A DNA stretch of 64,000 nt from Planctomycetota bacterium (GCA_011321845.1 DROQ01000055.1:1-64000), one strand, 5' to 3'. Shown: positions 18,810 to 28,414, numbered from the stretch's first letter. Program-made: numbers and translations. The notes: generated from the sequence alone by a model not told the origin.

Positions 18810-19892
18810 TCAACGCTGGAGGATGGGAAGGTGGGCGTAGGGAAGGTTCAGGATGATGAGGGCGATGGCGGTCCCATAGGTCAGCCCCACCCCGTCGCCC
18901 TGCCAGCTCCCTTTGGAGCTTTGCCGTTTCAGCATGTACTCGGAGATCTCCTTGTAGTAACGATCCCAGTCCTTCCCGCCCTTCTGATAAAGGGCCTCGG
19001 AGAAATAGAGCTGGGCGTAGAAATGGAAGCCCCCGCTGCGGGTCGGGCTGAGATGGCTCTGCGCATACTTCATCGCCTTGATCGCCATCTTGTCGTCATA
19101 TTTTCCCGCGTTGTAGAGAACCGCGCAGGCCGCCGCCGTGATCGCGGGACGCGAAGGCCCCCGGAAGCGCGCCCCATAGCGGATCCCCCCATCCTCGTTC
19201 GCCGAGTCCGCAATGTATTTGATCGCGTTCTGGATCACCTTTTTGGGAACGTTGATCCCGGCATTGCGGCAGGCTCGGAGCCCCTGGACCTGGGTCACCG
19301 TCACCGAGCCCTCGTCATAGTTGTCGCCCGGAGCGTAGTTCCAGCCCCCATAGGAGGACTGGCTCTTGGCGGTGAGTCGGATGGCTTTGTCCAGAACCCG
19401 GCGGAGCTTGCGCTGCATTTTGAGATCCACCTCCATCCCGTAGACCTCCGCCAGGAACAGCATCGCGAAGCCGTGCCCATACATGGGCCGCTCCTCCTCC
19501 TGGAGAACCGAGATCAAACCGCTCTTGAGGGAGTGGCGCATCAAAAAGTCGGCGGCCTTGCGGATGTTCGGAGCGTAAGGACCACGCATGGGGGTGGACC
19601 CGGTCGCCATCAAAGCGAACCCCGCCAGGGAGGTCATCGCGACAGGGTAGCCATTGGAGGAGCCGTTGGCCCTCCAGGAGCCATCCCTGTTCTGGGTGCG
19701 GACAAGAAACTCCGCCCCTTTGCGGATCGCCCTCTCGATGCGAGCGTTCACTCCCCGGGGATAGAGTTTGCCGCTTTTAGGGATCTTGATCCCGTCGATC
19801 TCCTGGGCGCCAAGGCCGCTGGTCCCGGCAAGGAACAGGACCCCACAACCTCCAAGAAGGAAAATCGAAGGCAGACGAATCTTCATGCTCAT
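18810..19892 (-). CDS. Prenyltransferase/squalene-oxidase-repeat (alpha-alpha toroid) exported protein
   Basis: This 360-aa protein has a signal peptide (LPSIFLLGGCGVLFLAGTSGLGAQ). Repeated helical pairs carry the QW-like turns of the terpenoid-cyclase fold: TQNRDGSWRA near 67, SQSSYGGWNYAP near 180, ANEDGGIRYGARF near 235, RQSSKGSWQG near 325. The DxDD catalytic motif of true squalene cyclases is not seen, so it is most likely a binding scaffold rather than a cyclase. Proteins of this type are frequent next to BatA/VWA genes in Planctomycetota. It overlaps the upstream propeller gene by 4 bp (ATGA), with AAGGA as ribosome site. Confidence 0.85.
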   Translation of the reverse strand: MSMKIRLPSIFLLGGCGVLFLAGTSGLGAQEIDGIKIPKSGKLYPRGVNARIERAIRKGAEFLVRTQNRDGSWRANGSSNGYPVAMTSLAGFALMATGSTPMRGPYAPNIRKAADFLMRHSLKSGLISVLQEEERPMYGHGFAMLFLAEVYGMEVDLKMQRKLRRVLDKAIRLTAKSQSSYGGWNYAPGDNYDEGSVTVTQVQGLRACRNAGINVPKKVIQNAIKYIADSANEDGGIRYGARFRGPSRPAITAAACAVLYNAGKYDDKMAIKAMKYAQSHLSPTRSGGFHFYAQLYFSEALYQKGGKDWDRYYKEISEYMLKRQSSKGSWQGDGVGLTYGTAIALIILNLPYAHLPILQR

Positions 19893-22681
19893 TTCCTTGC
19901 CTCTTTTTCCCGGGTCGGTCTTCCCAAGGCAGATCGTTTCTGAGTAGAACTCGGAAGGGAGTCCAGGATCTCAAGCAATTGGCGAACCTCGTTGGAACGG
20001 CCGGCTTTTTCCAAAACTTCGATCCGGGCCAGCAACAAATCCGCGAGATACTTGTTGCGCAACGCCCCTTTTCCGAATTTCTGGAGGAGAACCTTGGTTC
20101 GCCGCAATTGCTCCAAGGCCTTGTCCACTTCACCCCTTGCCGCGAGGTCCAGGGCGAATTCGCGGCCAATCCGACGACTGACGTCCAAAACGGCTTCTCT
20201 TTCTTCCCGGGGGACCTCTCCTCCAAGGAGGGCTTTTTCCCCCAGGATGAAAGCCTCTTCCTTTTTCTCAAGCAGGAGTCGGCGCTGGATGGCTTCCAAA
20301 ACGGAGGGAACGCTGCCGAGAAAATCTTCGGGAACCGCGTAAGCCACGACCCCCGCCTCGTCCGAGGCGAAAAGGAGCCCGTCCCTCCCCCAGAGGCTCA
20401 TGGGGAGGTTCCTCTCCTCTCCCCCCTTCTCCAGGGGGGGAAGGGGGAAAGTGCCCAGTTGTCGTCCCGTCTTCCCGTCAAAGACCTGGATCCCTTCCGC
20501 AACCGGAAGAAACACATGCCCACCCAGGGCGAGGCCACGCCCTAAGAGAGTATCGGTGAGGGAGACTTCGAAGAGGCGTTTGCCGGTCAGGATGTCCACT
20601 GCCTGGAGCATGGTCCCCACGAGATAGATCCGTCCTTCTGAGGGACCAAGGACCTGGCGGAAGGTGACGACCCGGGGGCCTCGTTCAAAGCGGGGGAGCT
20701 TCCACTCCACCTTCCCCGAGAAACGGTTCAAACAGAGGAGAACGTCCGAGTCGGTAGGCGCAATCAGGAGCAGGTCCCCAAAGAGGATGGGGGGGTAGGG
20801 AAAGAACTTGCGCTGACGGATCTTTTGGACCCCGTAAAAGGAACGGCGTCTCGGGTTGGCGGCCTTGGGGGGAGGTTGTACGGGATCCCAAGTCTCATAA
20901 CGCCGGAACCAGAGCAGCTCCAAGTCCGGCGCCCTGAGGGCGGCCACCCCTCCGCTGTTGGTCAAAAAATAGAGGATGTTCCCCTTGGCCCTGAGGGGGA
21001 CAGGAGGAGGGAGGAAAAGCTCGCTCCCTCCACTGTGGATCGGCACAACCTGGAGGACTTCTCCGTCCTTGGGATCCAGTTTGGCGATCGAATACTCCCG
21101 GCCCACCTGGACTGGAGCGAAAAGCCAGGATCCAAGAGAAAGAGGGGGTGCCAGGAAAAAAAGACGCCTCCCGTCCTTGAGCTTGGGGCGCACCTTCCAA
21201 AGCGGCTCCTGCTTTTCCGTATCGAAGCAAATCAAGGAGTTTCGGTATTGGCTTCCCTCCATTCCACCCCGCCCGAGGGGTTTCCGGAAATCTCCGAGAA
21301 AATAGACATAGGTCGTGTTCGGGGTGGCCCTCAGGCTGACGCTCTGCTGGGCGAAGTCTTTGGCGGGATTTCGATACGAGAGGCTCTGCTGCATCATCCG
21401 GTTGACAGGCCGAAAGCGGGAGCGCCTCTTCCACTCGCTGGGATCCTTGGGCCAGGAAAAGACCAACTTGCCCGTCTCCTCATCCAAGCCGACCAGTCGC
21501 AGGTGATCCTTGATGAGAAGGGTCCACCGCCCATGGAACCGGACAAAACCCAAGGGAAGCCCCGCACGATAACTCTTGTTGTCGGGAACCTTGATTCCCC
21601 CTCGTCCTGAGAAGAACACAGTCCCACTGCTGTTGCGGGTCGAAACCTTTCCCAGACCATAGGGATCCTTGACCTCGCAACGAAACTCCCAGAGGGGGAT
21701 GAAGTCAAAGGCGGAAAACCCCCTGACCTCCTCGCTCCTCCCCTCCCGGAGGTCCTCCCTCAGAGCGAAGGCCTCGTGCTCTCCCAGCTTGGAAAGAGGG
21801 ACCAACTCCCCGTGAACTCGAACCGACCCTCCAGGGTCCAGCCTGAGCAGAGCCTGGAGGTGACGATTCCTCGCCTCTTCGTTTCCCAGCAAAGCGGAGA
21901 TGTGGGCCTGCCGCAGGTGGATCCGGACCTGGATCTTCCTGCTGGGGTCGGGAAAGTTCTCCAGGATCCGATCGCGGACAAGGAGGGACTCCCCGAGCCT
22001 CCCCTGGGTTTCGAACAGATCCGCCAGCAGCATCCCCACGCTGGCTCCATAGCTGCTCGGGAGGTACAGCTCGAAAAGCCGCCGCAGCTCCGCCTCATCC
22101 AGGCTCTCCTTCGCCCGGGCATAGCGCTCCTCCACCTTGGAGTCCACCAAGAGGCGGAAGGTCTCCAGGCCCTCCGGGGGCAGGGAACTGAGCAGATTCT
22201 GACAGAAGCGGGCGAGGGGAAAGTAGAGCCGCTCATTGTCGCTGTAATAGACCTTGAAGGGATCGTTCCTCCCGAATCGGTCCTCAACGCCTAGAGCCTT
22301 ACCCTCCATCACTTTCTGGAGATCCCCAATCCCTTCCTCCCACTTCTCCCTGGAGAAGAACTCCATGGCTTTGTCGAGGATCCGGTTGAGGTCGGGGTTT
22401 TCAGGGACGGAAAGACTCCCGCCGTTTTCGTCCGATTCCTCCTTTTTCTCGCCGGGTTTTTGCCCCGAGAGAAAGGGGGAAAGGCTGAAAAGGAAAAGCA
22501 GAATGGAAAGAAATCCCCAAAAACGTCCCACTTTCCTGGAACCGCCGGGAGGACCGAAGGAGCAGGAATGGCCCAACCTGCCGGCATTGCTGAAATGGCA
22601 GGAATTACCGGGTTTGCCGGAGGCGACGAAAGGAACCGAAGGCAGCACGAAGGTCGGAAATGTTTTTGCAGTCTGTCGCAT
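19889..22681 (-). CDS. Exported TPR plus PQQ-like beta-propeller protein, first gene of the envelope operon
   Basis: The track extends this to 22963, but the added N-terminus overlaps the divergent gene and looks non-coding. I take ATG at 22681 (MRQTAKTF); a GTG at 22531 directly before the hydrophobic segment GRFWGFLSILLFLFSLSPFLSG is the main alternative. A helical TPR-like part spans roughly the first third of the mature protein (AMEFFSREKWEEGIGDLQKV; LLADLFETQGRLGESLLVRD). A beta-propeller follows, with PQQ-like blades (LRLVGLDEETGKLVFSWP; LLCLNRFSGKVEWKLPRF; LQAVDILTGKRLFEV). A helical tail (EQLRRTKVLLQKFGKGAL) ends it. It is the promoter-proximal gene, so regulatory signals for the whole operon should lie in the divergent spacer upstream. 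Confidence 0.75.
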   Translation of the reverse strand: MRQTAKTFPTFVLPSVPFVASGKPGNSCHFSNAGRLGHSCSFGPPGGSRKVGRFWGFLSILLFLFSLSPFLSGQKPGEKKEESDENGGSLSVPENPDLNRILDKAMEFFSREKWEEGIGDLQKVMEGKALGVEDRFGRNDPFKVYYSDNERLYFPLARFCQNLLSSLPPEGLETFRLLVDSKVEERYARAKESLDEAELRRLFELYLPSSYGASVGMLLADLFETQGRLGESLLVRDRILENFPDPSRKIQVRIHLRQAHISALLGNEEARNRHLQALLRLDPGGSVRVHGELVPLSKLGEHEAFALREDLREGRSEEVRGFSAFDFIPLWEFRCEVKDPYGLGKVSTRNSSGTVFFSGRGGIKVPDNKSYRAGLPLGFVRFHGRWTLLIKDHLRLVGLDEETGKLVFSWPKDPSEWKRRSRFRPVNRMMQQSLSYRNPAKDFAQQSVSLRATPNTTYVYFLGDFRKPLGRGGMEGSQYRNSLICFDTEKQEPLWKVRPKLKDGRRLFFLAPPLSLGSWLFAPVQVGREYSIAKLDPKDGEVLQVVPIHSGGSELFLPPPVPLRAKGNILYFLTNSGGVAALRAPDLELLWFRRYETWDPVQPPPKAANPRRRSFYGVQKIRQRKFFPYPPILFGDLLLIAPTDSDVLLCLNRFSGKVEWKLPRFERGPRVVTFRQVLGPSEGRIYLVGTMLQAVDILTGKRLFEVSLTDTLLGRGLALGGHVFLPVAEGIQVFDGKTGRQLGTFPLPPLEKGGEERNLPMSLWGRDGLLFASDEAGVVAYAVPEDFLGSVPSVLEAIQRRLLLEKKEEAFILGEKALLGGEVPREEREAVLDVSRRIGREFALDLAARGEVDKALEQLRRTKVLLQKFGKGALRNKYLADLLLARIEVLEKAGRSNEVRQLLEILDSLPSSTQKRSALGRPTREKEARK

Positions 22682-22905
22682 CAAGCCTGAAGAGGACGAT
22701 GATCCCTCTCGTATATTCCACTTCGAAACTCCCTCGAGAATCCCCAGGGCTATGTGGGTGAGCGGATCCGAAAACCTTCGGAAGCAAATGGCTCCAAACT
22801 CGTCCGGATGATTCCAGCTCAGGGAAAGGGCGCTATTGTAAGGTACAGAGCCCCAAACCTTGCGAAGCTCCTTCCAGAAATCTTTCCCCATCCCCGGCGG
22901 AAACC
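22682..22905. promoter_or_regulatory. Divergent spacer presumed to hold promoters for the envelope operon and the HEAT/propeller gene
   Basis: About 220 bp lie between two divergently transcribed genes that both encode exported propeller proteins. I see no convincing -35/-10 pair on either strand and no clear inverted repeat. The regulatory role is inferred from gene arrangement only. Confidence 0.4.
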
Positions 22906-25596
22906 GTGAGAATCCACAGAATGAAAACCAACCAGAACCAAGGCGCGTCCCGACCCATCCCAAGAAGCGCGCGAAAAACGCGAAGGACGCCTGGCCTCTA
23001 CCTCCTCTGCTCCCTCGCTCTGGCAGCCCAACCCCTGCCCCAAAAAAAGGCCCCTCCTCCCAAGAGCCCCAAGGTCTCGGCCAAACCGACTGCCAAGTCC
23101 GCCACTCAGCCCGCCGCCAGGCCCGCCGCCAAGCCCGGGAAAAAGCCTGCCAACGAGCCGGACAAGGCCAAGAAAGCCTCCACCCCCAAAAAGAAGGTGG
23201 ACGAGGTCATGAACCTCCTCGACAAAGGAATCGAGAAGAGCTACCTCCTCCGACTGAAACTCATCCCCAAGATCCTCCAGATCGACCCTGATACGATCGC
23301 GACTCGCTTCCTCCCCCTCCTGGAAGGGGATCGACAGCGACTCACCCTCAAGGTTACCCGTCTGATCGAAGACCTCGGCGATCCCCGCTACAAAAAGAGA
23401 GAAGCCGCCCAAAGAGCCTTGCTCCAACTTGGCCCCAGGATCCTCCCCATCCTGGGAGAACTGGCCACCCCGGCCGACCTCGAGGTCAGGATTCGGCTTC
23501 GTTACGTCCTGAAATCCCTCAAGATGATGGGCGACGAGGACATCGTCCGCCTCGCCCTCCGGGCTCGCCTGATCGCCGAAGCCCTGGCGTACGCCCCCAA
23601 CACCCGCCACCTCATCGCCCTCACCAAAGGTCTCTCCCATCTCGACCACAGGGTCCGCAAGGCCTCGCTCAACTCCATCATTTCCCAGCTTCGGACCATC
23701 CAACCCGATGAACGGACAGCTGGCCTGATCCGGACCTATTGCCTCCATCTCCTCGAGGGAGAGGATCTGAGCCTTCGAAACGCCGCCCTCACCACCCTCT
23801 CCATCCTCCCCCAGGGTCGGGACCGAGTTCTCAAGGTCCTCCAAGACCCCCACTCCCCCACAAGCCTCAGAGTCCTCGCCCTCAACCTTCTCGCCCGCTC
23901 GGACCCGAAAACCAGAGAGCAGCTTCCCGGACTCCTCGGCCGGGAGCGCCCCGCCTGGCTGGAAGAGGCAGCCAAGAGCCTTGCCGCTCCCCCCCCACCG
24001 TCCAGCCCCGAAGAGGGAAAGGAACTCGTCGCCAGGATCTGGACCAAGGAGGATCAGGAGATCGCCCTCGACTCCAGCATCAAGTCCATGCTGGGGAACA
24101 TGATTATGATCGCACCCCCCAAGGAACTCAGCTCCCTGGGAGAGCTTCTCTTCCCCCGGGATGTCATCGAAAAAATCAAGTATGACAGCGCAGCCACCTC
24201 CCAACCCAGCCCCCCCGAAAACGGAACTCCCGAAAAGGGAACTCCCGGGAAGGAGGCTCCAGGAAAGGGGATGGCCAGGAAAGCCGCAGACGAAAAGGCG
24301 GCTCCCGACCTCAAGGCGGCCTCCAAGGGGCATCTCTATCTGGTCCTGAAATCCGGGATGAAACTCGCCATCCAAAACCCCAGGTTCCAGGAGGGCGTCC
24401 TCACAGTCCAGACCCTGGGGAGGACTCTCAAGATCCCCCAATCCGACATCCGTGGCTTTTTGAGCAACACCAGGCGCAAGTTTCTCTTTGGTGGCAGCCG
24501 GCTCGGCGACCAGTTCCGTCTCCAAAAGGAGCCCACTGTCCCCCGCACGGGCAAGATCCAGACCTTGGACTCCAAGGGAATCACCTTTGTGGAAAAAGGG
24601 AAAGTCCTCAAACTCCCATGGAGCGAGCTGGGAACAGTCCAGTTCCAAGTCGGCAACAATCTGGGCTTGAAAACAAAACGGGGGAACCTGGGACAGTTCC
24701 TCCAGGTCGATCTCCAGGACGGGCAGCGGCTGGTCGCCTTCCTCGCGGACCTGGACAAGGACAGGATCACCCTGACCCATCCCCTCTTCGGGGCTGTCGA
24801 AATGGGCCTGGACCGCATCCAGAAAATGGTCCTCGCCAATTCGGGCCAGGCCCTCGCCGGCTTCACCCTGATCGTGGACTACGGCGAGTACAGCGTCAAA
24901 GAGTTGGACGCCGACGGCAAAGTCGTCTGGTCCATGGAGGACCTCTACGGTCCCATCGACGCTGAGATCCTCCCCAACGGCAACATCCTGATCACCGAGC
25001 AGGGGGAAAACGCGGTCCGGGAATACACCCGCAAGGGCGACATCGTATGGGAGTTTACGGACTGCGAATTCCCCCGCGAAGCCGACAGCCTCCCTGGCGG
25101 AAACGTGCTGATCACCGACATGAAGAACCGCCGCGTCATCGAAGTCGACCGACAGAAGAAGATCCTCTGGTCCTTCGGAACCAAACAAGCTGGAACTTCG
25201 TTCAAACCCTACGACGCCGACCGGCTCCCCAACGGCAACACCCTGATCGCCGACTTCGGCGGTTCCCGCATCCTCGAGGTCAGTCCCCAAGGCAAGATCG
25301 TCTGGCAACAAAAGAACCTTCCTTTCCTTTGGGACGTGGACCCCCTTCCCAATGGAAACATCCTGGTCACCCTCCACAAGGCGGGAACCAAGGCTTCCAC
25401 GGGGAAGATCCTCGAGATCCGCCCCGACCACAAGGTCACCTGGGAGATCCGAGTCAAGAATCCCTCCGACGCCGACCTCCTCCCCGACGGCACCCTTCTC
25501 GTAACCGAGGGCGCCTCCGTCAGCCTCTACAACCGCGCCGGCAAACTCCTCAAAAAATGGAAGACCGACTGGTCCGCCCGGGCGAGCAGGTACTGA
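22906..25596 (+). CDS. Exported HEAT-repeat plus NHL/arylsulfotransferase-like beta-propeller protein
   Basis: This 896-aa protein has a GTG start; an in-frame ATG five codons later is equally likely. A signal peptide (LYLLCSLALAAQPLPQ) leads into a Pro/Lys/Ala-rich linker (about 45-95). HEAT-like helical repeats cover about 110-330 (LGDPRYKKREAAQRALLQLG; SHLDHRVRKASLNSIISQL). A middle beta-rich region follows, with two copies of a short SH3-like unit (GHLYLVLKSGMKLAIQNPRF; GNLGQFLQVDLQDGQRLVAF). The last roughly 240 residues form a propeller whose blades repeat D-x-LP-G-N-x-LI (AEILPNGNILITE; ADSLPGGNVLITD; ADRLPNGNTLIAD; VDPLPNGNILVTL; ADLLPDGTLLVTE). It diverges from the envelope operon and may belong to the same system. 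No enzyme motif is seen. Confidence 0.75.
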   Translation: MRIHRMKTNQNQGASRPIPRSARKTRRTPGLYLLCSLALAAQPLPQKKAPPPKSPKVSAKPTAKSATQPAARPAAKPGKKPANEPDKAKKASTPKKKVDEVMNLLDKGIEKSYLLRLKLIPKILQIDPDTIATRFLPLLEGDRQRLTLKVTRLIEDLGDPRYKKREAAQRALLQLGPRILPILGELATPADLEVRIRLRYVLKSLKMMGDEDIVRLALRARLIAEALAYAPNTRHLIALTKGLSHLDHRVRKASLNSIISQLRTIQPDERTAGLIRTYCLHLLEGEDLSLRNAALTTLSILPQGRDRVLKVLQDPHSPTSLRVLALNLLARSDPKTREQLPGLLGRERPAWLEEAAKSLAAPPPPSSPEEGKELVARIWTKEDQEIALDSSIKSMLGNMIMIAPPKELSSLGELLFPRDVIEKIKYDSAATSQPSPPENGTPEKGTPGKEAPGKGMARKAADEKAAPDLKAASKGHLYLVLKSGMKLAIQNPRFQEGVLTVQTLGRTLKIPQSDIRGFLSNTRRKFLFGGSRLGDQFRLQKEPTVPRTGKIQTLDSKGITFVEKGKVLKLPWSELGTVQFQVGNNLGLKTKRGNLGQFLQVDLQDGQRLVAFLADLDKDRITLTHPLFGAVEMGLDRIQKMVLANSGQALAGFTLIVDYGEYSVKELDADGKVVWSMEDLYGPIDAEILPNGNILITEQGENAVREYTRKGDIVWEFTDCEFPREADSLPGGNVLITDMKNRRVIEVDRQKKILWSFGTKQAGTSFKPYDADRLPNGNTLIADFGGSRILEVSPQGKIVWQQKNLPFLWDVDPLPNGNILVTLHKAGTKASTGKILEIRPDHKVTWEIRVKNPSDADLLPDGTLLVTEGASVSLYNRAGKLLKKWKTDWSARASRY

Positions 25597-25632
25597 TCCC
25601 ACTCCTCCGGAAGCGGAGTCTTCCCTCCCCGA

Positions 25633-27405
25633 TCACAACCGCTCCTTGGGGGGAATGAGGGCGGGATCGGTGGGATAGTGGGCAAGCAGGATGCCGAGCC
25701 GCTTGCCTTGGATCTTTTGTTCTCCGGTGTCCCCTTCGCGGAGAGCCCGGAGGAATTGGTAGAGAACGGTCTGGTAGACCGTTCCCTCGCCCCAGCGAAG
25801 ATAGAGTCCCAGCCAACCCATGGCCGCGTCGAGGTCCTTCTCGCGGAGCGCTTTGGAGGCACGGCTGTGCGCCAGTTTTCTCAGGATGGGGAGGGCAGCG
25901 ATTCCTTCCTGGCCCCGGGCTTCCACCAGAAGCCTCCCCCTCGAGGCCTCGTCCAGAAGATAGACGAAGTCCAGGGTTTCGCGGTCCTGTGGCTTCCTGG
26001 AGGACCGTTCGTCGGGTCCAGTCCGACCCTCGCCTCCATCCCAGCCGGCCATCCGCTCGGGGGCGAGATCCAGCAACATGGAATAAGCCTCTCCCGGGTA
26101 GCCAAGGTCCAGGAGGAATTCCGGGTATTGGGCCTTCCACTGGGAACGAAGCCTCGGGACGGAGAGTCCGATCCCCAGGCCGAGCAGAACGAAGAGCCCC
26201 GCCTGGAGGCGCTTCACCTGGGCCCGGAAGATCTCCGCCCGCGACGGGTCCTCGTCCAGAGCCTGCAAAAACGCGATGCGCGCCTGAGTGCTCGGATGGC
26301 GGAAACCGGCCTTCTCCCCACTCCCCGGCGCGAGAAACTCACCCTCCTGCAGGCTTTCGATCAGTGGCTCGCTCCCTCCCAGGAAGGCCCGGGCGTTCAA
26401 GTCCGCATCGCACTCCATCAGGCGGCTATAGCGTTTGTAGAGTGGGATCATCAGGACCAGGCAAGCTCCGAAAACCAGGAGCTGGGTGTCTTCATCCGCC
26501 AGCCCGAACAGCCAGCTTCCCCCAAAGGCGAGGAGCCAGGGCGCCAGCAGGAAAAAGGTCAAAAGACGCAGCATGTGATGCTGACGCACATGAGCGATCT
26601 CATGGGCGTAGACCCCCAGCACCTGCCGCGGGCTCAGAAGTTCCAACAAAAGGTCCGTAAACAGAATCAGCCGTGTCCAACGGAAGAAACCTACGACCGC
26701 CGCGTTGAACATCCTCCCCCCCGTTCGGAGAAGGTAGGCTCCCGCCACTCCCGTCCCCGCCCGCTCGTCGATTCGGCGGAAGCCCTCGAGTAGCTCCCTG
26801 TCGGAGAGGGGTTTGAGGCCGAGGATCCATCGCGTCCAAAGAGGAAGAAGAAGGACCAGGATGGTGATGGACAAACCCAGACCCAGCCCCAGGCCAAAGC
26901 TGAACGCGTCCAACACCGCCCGCAGATGCGTCTCCATCGCCATCAGGTCGAAGAGCAGGAGCACCAAAAGGAAGAAGGGCAGGACCATCCAGGTGGCCCG
27001 CGCCCGGAACCCGCTCCGAACCTTCCCATAGACCCGGAACTCGCCCAGGAGGAGCAAAAGTTCGAACCAGAGATAGGGGAGCAGGATCAAAAGCTCGGCA
27101 AAGGCCTCGGAATTCCCCGCGATGTCGTAGCGCACATAGGATTCGAGACGAAAAACGGCCCAGACCACATAGCTGAGAGCCCAGGGAAGAAAGGGAAGCA
27201 GGACTTCTATAAAACGCGCCGGCCCTTTGGCCCTCCCGAAATGGCGGAGCAGCACAAGCAGTTCGAAGAGAATCAGGATGGATGCGCCGCTCAGAGCCGC
27301 CACCGCGAGAGCCCCCCTCCCCTCCCCAGGCATCAGAGGCTCGGTCACCCAACCCGCAAGAGCGCGAAGCAGCAGGGCCCCCAGAAACCAAAAAGGAAAG
27401 ATCAA
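25633..27405 (-). CDS. Integral-membrane M48-family zinc metallopeptidase
   Basis: I choose a TTG start overlapping the dapF stop (TTGA), with GGGAGGG at good spacing; the track's ATG at 27510 would add 35 Gly/Arg-rich residues inside dapF. About 590 aa: six or more membrane helices in the first half (IFPFWFLGALLLRALAG; ALAVAALSGASILILFELLVLL; WMVLPFFLLVLLLFDLM). The HExxH motif HEIAH stands at about residue 268, another helix pair follows, and then the likely third zinc ligand Glu in RLMECDADLNA. The C-terminal third is soluble and TPR-like. M48 membrane peptidases (HtpX, Ste24/BepA relatives) degrade or process membrane proteins. The active-site motifs are intact. Confidence 0.85.
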   Translation of the reverse strand: MIFPFWFLGALLLRALAGWVTEPLMPGEGRGALAVAALSGASILILFELLVLLRHFGRAKGPARFIEVLLPFLPWALSYVVWAVFRLESYVRYDIAGNSEAFAELLILLPYLWFELLLLLGEFRVYGKVRSGFRARATWMVLPFFLLVLLLFDLMAMETHLRAVLDAFSFGLGLGLGLSITILVLLLPLWTRWILGLKPLSDRELLEGFRRIDERAGTGVAGAYLLRTGGRMFNAAVVGFFRWTRLILFTDLLLELLSPRQVLGVYAHEIAHVRQHHMLRLLTFFLLAPWLLAFGGSWLFGLADEDTQLLVFGACLVLMIPLYKRYSRLMECDADLNARAFLGGSEPLIESLQEGEFLAPGSGEKAGFRHPSTQARIAFLQALDEDPSRAEIFRAQVKRLQAGLFVLLGLGIGLSVPRLRSQWKAQYPEFLLDLGYPGEAYSMLLDLAPERMAGWDGGEGRTGPDERSSRKPQDRETLDFVYLLDEASRGRLLVEARGQEGIAALPILRKLAHSRASKALREKDLDAAMGWLGLYLRWGEGTVYQTVLYQFLRALREGDTGEQKIQGKRLGILLAHYPTDPALIPPKERL

Positions 27406-28412
27406 GCCGAGCCCTCCCGGGAGGAATCCACATCGCCTCCCCGAGCCTCCTCCAAAAGATCCACCCAGACCCGCCCCTCGAAGACCCGCCGCGCTGGCCC
27501 TCGCATCCATAGCCCCCCGTCCTCCTTCCAGCCGATCTGCAGGGTCCCCCCGCGCAGCCGAACAGGGATGGCCTCACCCCTCCCGAAAAAACCCCGGTCC
27601 ACGGCAGCCACCGCCACCGCGCAGGCCCCCGAGCCGCAGGCCAGGGTCTCCCCCGAGCCCCTCTCATAAGTCCGCTGTCGGATGCCCCCCTCCTCCACTC
27701 GGACGAACTCCACGTTCGCCCGATCGGGAAAGGCCCGCGCCGACTCCAGACCCGGCCCCCAGCGTTCCAGGTCCAGGTCCGCGGGGTCCTCCTCCAGAAA
27801 CACCACAAGATGCGGATTGCCCACCGAGAGAACCGAAGCCTCCCGCCTCTCCCCCTCCAGCTCGAGCGCGACCCGGTAGGGACGATCTCCGCCCCCTCCC
27901 AGCACCTCGAGATCCTCACCGGGCAGGAATGGAATCGCGGCACTCTCGAAGATCGGCTCCCCCATCTCCGCCAGGACCTGCTCGACCCTTCCCTCTCTTC
28001 CCTCGAAGCTCAGAGTCTTGACCCCCGAGTCCGTCCCCACGCGCAGGCCCCGGGAAATCCGATCGGGCTCCCGCTCCGCCAGGTATTTCCCCACACAGCG
28101 CAGCGCGTTGCCGCAGAGGCTCCCCAGGGATCCGTCGGCGTTGTACATCCACATGCGGGCCAGCCCCCCCTCCTCGCCGATCAGGACCAATCCATCCCCT
28201 CCCACGCCGAAATGGCGATCGCTCAGGACCCGGGAGAGCGAGGCTGCCCGAGCCCGGACCTCCCCCGGCGCTTCGACCTCGGCGAGGTCCACGTAGATGT
28301 AATCATTGCCCAGGCCCTCCCATTTCTCGAAGGGCAGCCAGAACCCATCCCCGCCCCGGGACCGCCTCCCCTCGGCAAAACCCTCGCCCGCGCCTTTGGA
28401 ACTTCCATTCAC
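27402..28412 (-). CDS. dapF: Diaminopimelate epimerase
   Basis: It converts LL- to meso-diaminopimelate for lysine and peptidoglycan synthesis. The conserved opening FEKWEGLGNDYIYVD is present. Both catalytic cysteines are in their motifs: GSLCGNALRC and GETLACGSGACAVA. Substrate-binding MWMYNADGS and VGNPHLVVF are also present. The track start at 28637 lies inside the upstream nuclease gene; I choose GTG just after that gene's TAA, with AAGGG five bases upstream, giving about 336 aa, longer than the usual 270-280 because of a short N-terminal extension and small insertions. It is coupled to the M48 gene by a TTGA overlap. Confidence 0.92.
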   Translation of the reverse strand: MNGSSKGAGEGFAEGRRSRGGDGFWLPFEKWEGLGNDYIYVDLAEVEAPGEVRARAASLSRVLSDRHFGVGGDGLVLIGEEGGLARMWMYNADGSLGSLCGNALRCVGKYLAEREPDRISRGLRVGTDSGVKTLSFEGREGRVEQVLAEMGEPIFESAAIPFLPGEDLEVLGGGGDRPYRVALELEGERREASVLSVGNPHLVVFLEEDPADLDLERWGPGLESARAFPDRANVEFVRVEEGGIRQRTYERGSGETLACGSGACAVAVAAVDRGFFGRGEAIPVRLRGGTLQIGWKEDGGLWMRGPARRVFEGRVWVDLLEEARGGDVDSSREGSA

Positions 28413-28414
28413 GA

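Noticed and set aside
22560-22660. Gly/Ala collagen-like repeat in a plus-strand frame (AGMAQPAGIAEMAGI)
   Set aside because: Short, imperfect and antisense to the leader of the propeller gene; probably chance from GC-rich imperfect repeats.
22819-25602. 927-aa minus-strand ORF opposite the HEAT/propeller gene
   Set aside because: Antisense shadow; the plus strand has a signal peptide, HEAT repeats and propeller blades.
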